From Leptobrachium leishanense (Eukaryota; Chordata; Amphibia; Anura; Megophryidae), in NCBI GenBank assembly GCA_009667805.1, contig CM019065.1, positions 148,774,101 to 148,838,100 of the forward strand: a stretch of 64,000 nt of DNA. Direction: 5' to 3'. The first letter of the stretch is position 1. Each line of letters opens with the position of its first letter. Position numbers and translations under genes: made by a program. This document shows, piece by piece, positions 14,501-27,100 of the stretch. The notes under the pieces were generated by a model. That model searched no databases. It saw only the letters and a list, made by a program, of their open reading frames with translations, and was not told the origin of the DNA.

Positions 14501-17500
14501 TGGTTGAGGATCCAGAGGAGAGGTTTGGGAAACACTGGGTTACAACTACAATAGCCCCCAATTCAATCCAGTCCTGCTTTCAGGTGTTACAGGAAAGACA
14601 AAGCATGACAGCAGGATGTACACGCAGCATGGTTTTATTTGGGCACTTTCATGTATAAACTCACTTTATGGGATTTTTTTTTTTTTTATAACTGTAAGGG
14701 TGTGACGAAAGCATCATGATTGCAGGATTCAGTCTGCATTTCCCCCAAGGTAATCTGAAAAATCTGGCTTGGTTGAGGGTCCCGAGGACAGGTTTGGGAA
14801 ACACTTGTCTATGGGGTTAAGTTTACAACAGCTCTGGCTAAGTTAGCACCAGCTCTGTAATACTGTCCTCAGTCTTTTAGGTGTTAAAGGTACAGTGAAA
14901 TAGATGGTATCAAAAGATCTACAGCAAATGACTTCTGTTAAATCCATTCTTAGCCCTTTCAGACAGTGGTTTAAATCTGAAACCACATTTTCAGATTGAA
15001 ACCATTGTAAATGTTCTAATAATATTAGTGTTTCAGGTTTTTAGATATAGATTTTTTTTAAATTTCTTTTTAGAACAGATTCCCCAATCTTCATATCCTG
15101 TGCCTGAATGGGTTTAACATATACAATCAGGCACATTCATTCCGAAACTGAAAGCGGTTGCTAATCTGGTCACGAGAATGATAGTTTGTTTACTGAATCA
15201 CCTAAAAATGGCAAGCGTCCATAGATTAATAGTACAGGAGGGGTGGGGTCGCGCCTATTCCCCCGATGGGGCGGCTGCAACCACCAAATGCATCTAGCCC
15301 AACAACATGTGTGAAACGTCATCTGCGCTTATTCCCATTATACCGTGTGAAACAAAACACAATTAGAGGTTTGGTTTCTTATTACTGGCCATTATAAGAC
15401 TAAGCTCGCCCGCCAGCGTCAAGGCACCTCTAATGAGGGCGAGTCCTATCCAAAAACGAAGCCACAGGCTGCTGTATAGCAAACCATATCTGCTCATGCT
15501 GCTTGTCAAACATGAGGTAGACTGGTGGGCCTTTATTTATGCTCCCCCAGAAACAAAATCTACTTTGGGATCAAAAACAAAGACACGGAGCGGGATCTTG
15601 CTGCAGGGATGACCTGGCTGGAAGAACATTAAAACATACAATTCAAGATTCCCCAATCTTCATATCCTGTGCCTGAATGGGTTTAAAATATACAATCAGG
15701 CACATTCATTCCGAAACCAAAAGCGGTTGCTAAACTGGTCACGAGAATGATACTTCATTCTAGATAGTTTGTTTACTGAATCACCTAAAAATGGCAAGCG
15801 TCCATAGATTAATGATCATGCGGAATGATGGCATTGAAATGCATAAGGAAGCTGAAATGAAAATATAACAAACCACAAAGGAATAACACATGTTTGTGAT
15901 TCACGCATTGGCGCAATTCCAGAAAAGTGTTTAAATTCAGGATAATTAAAATGTTGATCATGAATCAACATAATAGTGCATGTCTATCTGAACGTTTAAT
16001 GCGATTTTGCTGAATGATTAATGTCCAATTCTGGGACATAAGAGAAATCACTATTCTGCTGCTCATACTAGACTAGTACATTTGGAAATGCATACTTGTT
16101 ATACACAAGTAACAGAAGTGCCATTTAAAATACAAGAAACTCAGTCCAACAAAACTGCTTTTGTGCATAGCCAAAGATTATTAGGTCTATTCACTAAAGG
16201 GTGAAACTCAGGAGAAGTGAAAAGTCTTGGTCAAAATAGCCAAACCAGAAAAATTCTCCCATTTATCTCACTTTCCAAATCGGCTATTTGGTCTAGATTG
16301 TTCTCTTCTCCTGCCAATTCTCCAGACTTCACCCTCAGGAGAATAGGCCTACGGCTGGGCGTCCACTGGATCCGTATTTGTGCGACAACGACATCTCACA
16401 AAGTCGTCCGTGTCGTCAGACCAATCCAACAACACTATTGTGAATGTACCGTCGTCCATTGCGCCAGACCTGCGACTTTTGAAGTCTGTTGCAGACTAGC
16501 GATCAGACCAAAAATTTGGGAAATATCGCACATGCAACTCAGACAGTCAGACGATCAGGGAAGGAGATGGATGCTGAGAAGTTGATTAGTTAAAAACGAT
16601 ATTATATTAAATGTTTTGATATTTAAATGTATATTTTGTGTATGGTAGATGGGTGGGACTAGCCATGTTTGGATAGGGCACAGGGTGAAGGAATTTTTTC
16701 ACCTGCGCACAGGGATTAAAATTCACACACCGAACTAGCGCATCCAGCTCCTCCATATCCGCCCACAAAGGACTGCAGTGTTTCCAAAAGCAGAATGCAA
16801 TGCAATAGTCTCAGAAAAAAGAAAACAAGAATAAACAGTTTTTTGGGTTCATAGTTGTCCGTAGTCGCTGATCGCTAGTCTGACGCAGTGGATGACCCTC
16901 GTCGGACAAAGTAGCACGACCGATATCATTCCTAGTCTGACGACCAAGTCGGTTGCATGACTACAGATCCAGTGGACGTCCAGACGTATAGCTTTCTCAG
17001 CTGTGATTTCTGAACCAGCAACTTCACCAAATTATTAGAAAATTATCTTAAAATATGCACAGTTTACAGTTCCATTTTAAAGGTCACGTGTTGAGCTGAA
17101 AGTCACTTTCTGGAAAATAATGTAATCTTCATTCAGTATAAAAAGGACACTCTAAGGAACAGCTTGTTAGAATAACTAAGAGTGCAAGAACCCAGTCTGT
17201 GCAGTCCCAGTATTCATGGAAATTAGTTTGATAGCCTAGATTGGTAACTCCACCCAGAGAACCAGGGAATTACACTTCCTGGCTCACACACAATCTGAGG
17301 GGATGCGGGTACTTTTCTGAGAATAATAAATCTCATATGTAAATTATATTAACCTTTTCCCCCTAACTCTCATTGTTTAATCATGTGTAAATGTGGACAT
17401 GTATAACATATACGTGTTGATGAGTTGTGTGAAAAGCACTGACAGGCAGTATACAGAGTCTTTAAACTACAGATAAAAATTAAATCATTAATCGGTGAGG

Positions 17501-20500
17501 GATCCCAAATGAACTGCTTTTATAGGCAGATCTTTTCAGAGCTATATTTTACATAATAATTACTTACGCTTGTGCCCCACATTATGATGGTGATATTTTG
17601 TCTAGGAGAGCAGGTTTTGGGGTATATTTTCTTTGTGTGCTTCTCTAAGAGAGAGACATCAGTTGTCGCAATTTGTAGCTCAGCCTGGTGTTTTTGCATA
17701 GGAATATATACATTTATTTTAACTTTCTTATATTAAAATAAAAGGTCTTTCTTTAGGATATTATAATAACGGGTTAAAAAGAATGTTCTGCCTGGAGTGT
17801 CCCTTTAACCACTAGTAAATGTATATACACACACACAAAACAAAATCTAAACTACTACACAAGTTGTTGATCTTCCTTGTAAAGCGTTCTCACTAGGATG
17901 CGAGCAATTGCACTCTATCCTACTGAACAGGTGGTGTCACACAGCTTCTCCCATCTATATTAGAATACAGTAAGGACCGGCGTGTCCGTCGCCTAAAAAC
18001 ACTTCTGCGCATGCGCGCGCAACCAGCGGCGGTTGGCTGCGTGCGCACCCAGCTGTGCGCGCATCCAACCGCTGAAAAAGTAATACGGCTGAGTTCCACG
18101 GAACCAAGCCATGTCCCAGTGACCTCCCGGAGCAGTTTGTCCCCGCGGAACCAAGCCATGTCCCAGCGACCTCCCGGAGCAGGTTGTCCTCGGCATCCAC
18201 CTCCTGCTTTAAGTTCTGACTCACAGACACAGTCAGAGGCTTTAACCCCTTCACTGCTGAGCCATTTCACGTTTTTTAAAAAAAACACATTTTTCCTTTG
18301 TTTTTATTATTATTGTTATTTTGTTTCTTTACTTTAAACATGGTCAGGTTTGTATCATTGGAAAGGTCATGCTCTGGCCTTTCTAATGATACCAAACATG
18401 ACCCTGCTAGCTGAAAGCAGTCAGGAGATATCTGGGTTCAAACAAACCCCTATCTTTCCTTAGGAGTCAATAAGGACGTTCCCCACACGTCCTCAGCAGT
18501 GAAAGGGTTAAACGTCAAAGCATCTGCGCCAGCGCAGGCTTTGACAGAGACACCGTCAGAAGTTTTAACTAAGTCAGAGAACTTGAAGCAGGAGGTGGAT
18601 GCCGGGGACAACCTTCTCCGGGAGGTCGCTGGGACATCCACGGGGCGGCAGCCCATCAGGAATGCAGCCAGTATGCCCCTCTTTGTGCCTACACAACCCT
18701 ACCCCCCAGCCCTGAGAATGTCACACAGCATGCGCAGCCAGAGGGACTTCCTGCCCCATTAACTCTTATTGTCCCTCAAGGCTCCAGTCAGCCCCATTCA
18801 TCCTGCCAGTAGCTGTCCCGGCCTGGCCCTCAGCACACTGGGGGTATGATAGACGAGACCCCCCCGCCTCTAGACTGCTCACAATGCCTGGCTACTCCAA
18901 TTGCCCCTCCATGACACTATGTGCTCCCAGAAACTGTCCCAGTCTACCTTGGCTGCCATGGTGGGATCCTGCAGATTCCTCGACCCGGAGACACGGATTC
19001 ACCACCACCTCTTCCTGTCTCGGCCTGTGTGTGCTGACAGAGGGAGTGAGCGGGCCAAAGCGTTTACCGACAGTGACATGACTGCCTGTGGAGGCCAGAA
19101 ACCGCACAGCGCCGCCCCCTGCACGCAGAGTACACCGACAGCACGGCACACAGCCTGGCCTGCAGGAAAGTGCACACCGACAGCATAACACACTGCCCGG
19201 CCTGCACAGCACACTAACCGGCCTGCACTGAAATGTATCGCACAGAACCCTTTGGAGTTGCACAGCACACCGCCAGCTTGCAGCCCATGCTATTTCTGTC
19301 ATCAACTCACAGGGGCCTGTTCCCGTGAGTTTACAATCTGAGGGGCCTGTTCCCGTAAATTTACAATCTGAGGGGCCTGGTCCCGTGAGTTTACAATCTG
19401 AGGGGCCTGGTCCCGTGAGTTTACAATCTGAGGGGCCTGGTCCCGTGAGTTTACAATCTGAGGGGCCTGGTCCCGTGAGCTTACAATCTGAGGGGCCTGT
19501 TCCCGTGAGTTTACAATCTGAGGGGCCTGTTCCCGTGAGCTTACAATCTGAGGGGCCTGTTCCCGTGAGTTTACAATCTGAGGGGCCTGTTCCCATGAGT
19601 TTACAATCTGAGGGGCCTGTTCCCATGAGTTTACAATCTGAGGGGCCTGTTCCCATGAGTTTACAATGAGGGGCCTGTTCCCGTGAGCTTACAATATGAG
19701 GGGCCTGTTCCCATGAGCTTACAATATGAGGGGCCTGTTCCCGTGAGTTTACAAATGAGGGGCCTGTTCCATAGGACATTTAAAAACAAATATGTGGACA
19801 TGAATTCTGAGCTGGCGACAATAATAGACTGCCCTCTGGCAGGCTTTCCAACTAGTGCACCAATAAATTAGTAGTCTACAGCCTCAGCTGTGTTGGCTCT
19901 GTATTTGCAATAATGTGTAGTCCCCCTTTAATCTGGATGATCATGTAGGGAAATGTAGTTAAAAACAAAAGATGATCCCTGGAATGGAGGAAAAAATATT
20001 CCAATTATTACTAAAAGCATTATTTGCTGCATATTCTACAATAATGTGCAAAGTAAGGAAGAAGCGGCCTTCAGGCAAGGTGATCCTTAACCCTGTACAA
20101 CTAGGGAACTTTGTATAATGTATGAGCATAAAGAGCTTACTGAAATGAATGTGATGTCCATAGGATAAGGAGATAAAGGTTCACTTTGCAGGAAAAGGCT
20201 GTGCATAACAATGTAACTGAACAAATACTGTCGACTTCACAGCATATAAGAACATGTTCACCATCCAAGTCACTGCCACAGCACAAAACTAGCATCTACT
20301 AACCTTCCTGTGGGACAGTGGCCCCCCCACTGGCTGCATCCCCATGAGAAACTATAGTCACTTTAATCTTGGCACGCTTGGAAGGTTTTAGGTTAGTCGC
20401 ACTTCCAGGGCTTGGTGGCCTTTTGAGCTGCCCCCTGCCATCTTCCTTCTCACCAACCTCTGAGGATTCTGAAGAGACAGGAACTGTACAAAAGCAAGCA

Positions 20501-21100
20501 GGGAGTCAAAAATCACAGCTATGTTTGAAGATGTACAAAATTATTATACACAATTTTATAGTTTGTTTTCATAAAAGTAGTTAGAAATATCTGCAATCTA
20601 TTGGATTCTTTATATATAAACATATGCACACATATATGTAGAACACACACACAATAGAGGTAGACAACTGCCTGGGCTTTGCTTAATCCCCTTTGTGTTG
20701 TGAAAAAGAGCATTTAAAGAATCAAAAAATGAAAAACCCTGAAATCAAGCCGTGCTCTGACTCAATACAGACTCTGCCAGAGCTAAGAACTTGAAAGATA
20801 CGTGGGGCACAAAACCCTAAATCAGGGGTCAGCAAGCCTGGTCCTAAATGAAGAAAAAATGATAAAGAACCATTGTAATTACAAAGGGTAATGTGCAGGT
20901 TTACGGAGTCAGCAATTATTGCAAATTGTTAACAGCTTAAAGATTCTGTTACTAAGAGACCGAGGTCTTTGGATCTCCAAATTTCACAACCTATGTTAGG
21001 GCAGACATGGCAACAGAGCATGGTATTTTCCTTTGAAACATAACAGATCACATATCCTCAACAAGAAAAAATTGTAAGCAAGCGTCAAATTAAAAAAAAC

Positions 21101-21139
<39 letters not shown>

Positions 21140-24100
21140 CACACAAAGACTCACCAAAGACACATGAAGGTGACCCAGCAGGTAGGGACTTTCTCACTAG
21201 CATGTTTTGTTTCAGGAAAGCAGCAAACTGAGCTATAAAAAAAAACCGAGAAACTTCAAATACCTAAATTTACTGCATGCAATGGTATGGAAACCAGAAT
21301 AACTGAATTGACGGACAAGGAATTGTTAAAGAGCCAAACAGACTATGGAACATTAAGGCAAATCAGAGAAGGGAACAGGATATCCCAGTCTAAGCTTATG
21401 ATTGTAGTTTAACATCTCAGCATCTTTAATACGAATGCAATATTATATAAAAGGTAAAGAGAATGAAAATCTATGTCATGGGTCAGCAATCTGCAGCCTC
21501 CCGATGTTTTGGAACTACAAATTTCTTCACATCTCCACCAGTCTAATGAATGGCTGAGCATCATGGAAGATGTAGTTCCACAACATCTGGAGGGTCATGG
21601 TTGCTGACCTCGGCTTTTGCTGTGAAATCCTTAGAGCATAATGCAAGGAAGTTAACTGCTTCAACAAAGTACACTTGCACCCACAAACGTGTGTTTGCAC
21701 ATTATAAACTTGAATTTGACTTATTTCCATTATTAGCACATAACAATTTATTGTCCTTTAAGGACCTCACTGGTGCAAACAAAGAAAGGGTAACCATAGC
21801 GCTACTATATAGGGTAACCATAGCTAGCTTGCAGCTCTACTGTAAATTGATGTCTCCGAGACTTTATATAGGAGGCATTTATTAGTGCCTGGCACTAACA
21901 CTATGAACTATTCAGAATTAATGTCTGCCTGGAAGTTTCAACTCCTAGTAAACATTTGCTCCAAACACCTTACCCTGTGATTGTTTCGGATTCACTGCTG
22001 TGCCTTGTCTTTGTAGTTGGGTTTTCAAAGGCACTGTGGTTTGTCCTGGTTTATGGAGTGCAGGGATGGTAGTTAGTTTAGTCTTTGGACTGGAGGCTGG
22101 GCTGCTAGACATGCTTGACAAATCCTAAATATAATAGAAAATTAGTTACATCACTCTCATTGAAGTTAACAGTTAAAAGTGATGAGTTACTAAAATGGAT
22201 TTCTTTAACATGTACGGCATTTCCAGGAACAGTGCGGAGAAGTTAAATTGAAATACCCAAAAAGGAAATGTTTTAACATTCTGCTCACTGGAATTTTTGC
22301 AAGCCTTTCAGCATGTTTAACTGGCCTTTGAAAATTAGGAATCTCTAAAAATAACATTATGACTTGGGTGTCAACCTTGGCCCTCCACGTGTTTTGGAAC
22401 TAAATTACCGCCAGGCTCTGTCAACCTAAAGAGTGGCTGAATATCAGGAGAAAAGACCAAAATAGAATGCACTCCAGTAGAGAAAAATACAGTTTATTGG
22501 TATCCAGTAAATTAAAATATGACATATAATGTATAACCAAAAGTTACAAGATCACAAAGAATAAATCAAATAATCCAAGAATAAGACCAATATGTAACAA
22601 ATATAAAGAAAAATTACCAGGCACTTTAGAAAAATTAGGAATCTCTAAAAATAACATTATGACTTGGGTGTCAACCTTGGCCCTCCACGTGTTTTGGAAC
22701 TAAATTACCTCCAGGCTCTGTCAACCTAAAGAGTGGCTGAATATCAGGAGAAGCAATTTCAAAATACCTGGAAGGTCAAGGTTAACACCCGTGCTTCATA
22801 ACTAAACTATTTTTTTAACCCCGAAAATACAGAACTGACCAGACAGAGGAATCCATTTCAAACACACCCTGTGTAAGGGGCAGTTGAGGCTAAGTAGCCA
22901 ATAAGTTCTTATGTATTTTCAGAGAACAGCAACTGCAAAGTATGAAATTACAATGGTTTCCTAAGTGATCAGTATTCTCTTACAAAATACTAGAATTTAT
23001 GACACAAAACGATTAAAAATACATCTGAACACATTTTCAGTGGAGCAAGGGAGCAAAGAAGGTTATCTGACATGCTCCCAAGCAGTATCGATTTCTTGCT
23101 CCTGAGGACGCCTTAGTGGCGAAACGCGTCGAGCACCTGAATATGGAATAAATTTGTGTTTATTTTAATTTGTGGTCACCAGTGGCAGGAGTAAGCTCTA
23201 TATATAAGATTTTGTTAAGGATCTCTATACTAGCTTCCTATTGATTGTCTTTGGTTCTTTCATTTTGGCCAATCTCTCCTCCTTTTCCAATGGCTTACTA
23301 AATCGATACCTAGCTCCCTATTAGTGCCTTTTCTATAGCAAATTAGGCCAATCCTGTGTCACTGGTTAACCAGTGTCTCATGCACCCGTATCCCTGGTTT
23401 GCTCCCTTTGTGGAGGCTCCATTTTCCACCATTCTGGGATGTGTGAGACACCGATGTATATGTGTTACAATGTCAGAGTGCCACGAACACGACTCGGTGG
23501 GAGACCCAATCTTACCAACCGTCTCCACGAGGTTTCTATCGAATGGGGACGCCACCAGCCCCCTGGATCAGCTGAGCAAAAGAACAAGATAGACCTCCAG
23601 TGGATAAGAAGTGCCAATCGGTTTATTGAGGGAAAAGCACCCCTTGGAAAAATCAGTGACGTTTCGACCTTGCGGTCTTAATCATACATACATGCTAAAA
23701 CACATTATCTCCTTAAATACCCTAACCAAGCAATGAATAAACATCTCATTAAGCAATCTCATTAAACAATTAAGCAATTGAATGAAAGGAGAAAGCAAAA
23801 AGGTTACAGGGTATATACAATAGAAAAAGAAAGAAATAGCATACATAAACGTGATTTTAAAAGAAATGAAGGGGGTATATATATCTCCAAAATAACAAAG
23901 AGTGAACAAACAGTATGATAGAAAAACAAAAACAAAAAACAAACAACAAAAAACAAAAAAACATCAAAAGAAATAAGAAGGCAGACTTCGTGGGATTCTG
24001 TGCTTCAGCCCAGATCGGTCTTCCTGGATAGGATTCTCCAGCCTCTAGTTGCACAAACCAAATCTTTCCTGTGGGACAGTAAAGATGTATTGCGACGTAT

Positions 24101-27100
24101 TGCAGATCTTACTTTTGTAGGCCCAGTGATTTTATTCACATGGGATGTAAATAGCTTGTATACCTCCATTCCCAATAAAGAGGGTATGGAAGCTATCTAT
24201 GAGGCCTTACTGGATAATTCTTTTCCATAGGAACAGATTTCATTTCTTATGAAATTGGTGGAGTTGGTTCTTTACAATAACATTTTCCAATTTGGTGATA
24301 CCATCTATAAACAGCTCAGGGGCATGACCATGGGTTCTAATATGGCTCCGGCCTACGCTAACCTATATATGGATATGTTTGAAAATCGTTTTGTCTATAA
24401 ACACCATCTTTTTATTGATCATGTTCACACTTGGTGGAGATACATTGATGAGGTGTTTGGGGTATGGACGGGTAATGAGGCAGACTTAGTGACTTTTTTT
24501 CACGGAAATTAATCTGGTTAGTCCACATATTACATTTACTATGACATCAAATTTTTCTGAGATAAATTTCTTGGATCTTACATTAAAAGTCAATGAAGGT
24601 CGCCTTATCAGTGACCTATATGTGAAATCTACTGATAGGAATAGTCTTCTTCATTTTTCCAGTTTTCATCCACTAAGTACATTGTATTCCTTGCCCCGCA
24701 GTCAATATACGAGGGTAGTGAGGAATGTCACAGATCCCGATACTTGTGATAGTAGACTGTTACAAATGTCAAAAAAATTCAAAGAGAGGGGTTATCCTAC
24801 GGATCTTTTGAATAGGGAATATACACGATCAAAAACTCTGGACCGCTCTACCATCATTTCACAACAGAAAATCAATAGGCAAACAGAATCTCGTATTCCA
24901 TTCGTTTCTAAATTCAACCAAGCGAGTAGGTCGATTAATCAGATTGTGAGGAAACACTGGCAGATCATAAAGCTTATGGTGATATCCCCTCTTTCCAGAT
25001 GACTCCATTATTTGCACATAAAAGAAATAGGAATCTTAGAGATTCCCTTATTAGAGCAGACGTGGGATCCATGAAAGGTAAGCTCTGTAATACACTAGCT
25101 CCACAAAAATGTGGAACATTTCCCTGTTTACACTGCGCTGCGGTAATCAAAGGCGACCACTTAGTACATCCACAGACTGGGAAAAAAATCCCCATAAAAC
25201 ATTTTTTCACATGTGATTCATCATTCGTGATTTATGTCCTAAAATGTCCTTGTGGTCTCCTTTATGTTGGAGAGACCACAATGCGAGTTAAGGACAGAAT
25301 TAGTAAACATAAGTCCACCATCAGGACCAAACGTTTAGAATTTTAAGGCAGGCCTCGGAGGCTTCATATTTGCAATCTCTTTCTTTATTACTCCTATAGC
25401 AGTAAAGAAGAGTGATAACAAGAACATGAAAAAAAAACACAGGTCAAACCCCCAACGTGGGCTACCCCTCCTCTTAGTAAGCCCGCCCCCTAGTCCATAA
25501 ACCGTCTGGGCTGGAGCAGTAACGCCCTCTTTCTTTACTGCTCCTGTTCAGGACAAGATGAGTATAATTTTCTCCTCAATTTTATTCATTAAATTTTCCT
25601 TTTCAGATATTTTTATATGTATTTAACTACTTTGATTCATTGGGACGGGTGCTGACTTACCCCGGCTATAACCGCGGGGGTCAGCGCCCGCCAGGCGGGA
25701 AAACTCCGGCGTTAATTTCTGGGTTTCCTGCCGCTGGGTTTTTTATGCGTTTCACCGCTGGTTTATTGGGTTGCCTGTTACACGCAGATTGGTGCACTCG
25801 CGCATTACCTCCCATCCTATCTCACTGGTGCCTTCGCGGCCGGCCGAGATCTCGTGGGAGACGTGCACGAGATCCCGGCGGCCATTTTAAACACCACCTG
25901 ACCGCGTGTATCTCCGCGCGCACTCACAGCTCCCTGTTTCTCGACACGGACGGATCTCAGTGACCGGACCCATGGCCCTTCTCATAAAAACTGGGGGTGA
26001 TAGATCTCCCCATGCGGGGGAATCAGACTCCGCGGGGAGCTCACGACAATCAGAGCAGTCAGATGCTTTTGCTTCTCCCCCACCTCCGAAAAAGCGGTCG
26101 AAGACAGCGGCCCGTTTTGCCGCCATGGAAGCAGCACTCCAGGCGTCCATTACACGCTCGCTGTCTTCCGCTGTATCCACGCTTTGTCTTTTCGAAGGAC
26201 CATGGATGAAGCAGTTGCTTCTATTGCCTCGGCGCCCCCCGCTCCCGGTGCAGGCCCTGCTCCTCCACTAGACCCGGCTGTACCCTCTGGCTCTGATCAG
26301 CCTAGCCTTAAGAAACGTGCTAAAACTAGGCACATTGATACTCCTCCAAGAGGGGCTGGCATCCCCGATAATCTGCTTTCTGATGATGGCTAGGTGTCCT
26401 CGCACAAGAGAGCCCCTGACCGCGGGGCACTGGTTGCGGTCTCAAAAGATAGGCCTTTACCTACGGGTACTGGCCGGCTCCCCAATCACACTGACTCGGA
26501 GAGTGAGGAACCCGAGCACGGGGAGGATGATGGAGCTATAGAGTTATACGCTCCGCATGATGTTGGCCTGTTGGCCGAGGAGGAAAGGCCCCCACCACCC
26601 TTACTGTCTGCCAAAGAGGTTGTGTGTGACCCTCAGGGCCGCCCGATGTTTTCCCCGGCGGGGGTCTTACATCCACGTTCCACTGCATGGTCCCCGATGC
26701 CTCATGTGGAGATGTGGGTGGATGCCCACATGCGGCTCCCTATGGATAAGGAGACCAGGGTGAATATGAGGGCGGAATGTCCTCGTCCCACCACCACGGG
26801 TAAGACCTGTCTCACTCCAGTGGTGGATGAGGACTTTGTAAAATTTATGACCAACAAAGGATGGTCCCCCAAAAAAGGGGTTGATATGGCTTTCAGAGTC
26901 TGCGAAGATAAAGTGTTGGATGTTGCATCCCCGTTGATTTACCTCCTTGACATGGTAGAGGATGCTCGCTTGCAAGGTACCCCCTTGGATTTGGAAGACG
27001 CCACAGGCTGGATCCAACGCTCCTTATGCCTGTTGGGCGGTGCAAATGCGGCTTTGGCCGCTGAGAGACGCAAGTCTATGATCCGGAGGATGGATCCTCA

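Noticed and set aside
16217..16585. 122-codon plus-strand frame
   Set aside because: Crosses two MITEs; no coding signature.
19307..19770. CRISPR-like array
   Set aside because: Units are contiguous with no unique spacers and the genome is a vertebrate; it is a minisatellite.
18892..19779. 295-codon minus-strand frame rich in GTGPSDCKL repeats, and the 114-codon plus-strand counterpart
   Set aside because: Both are translations of the 30-bp minisatellite; no splice or start context and no homology.
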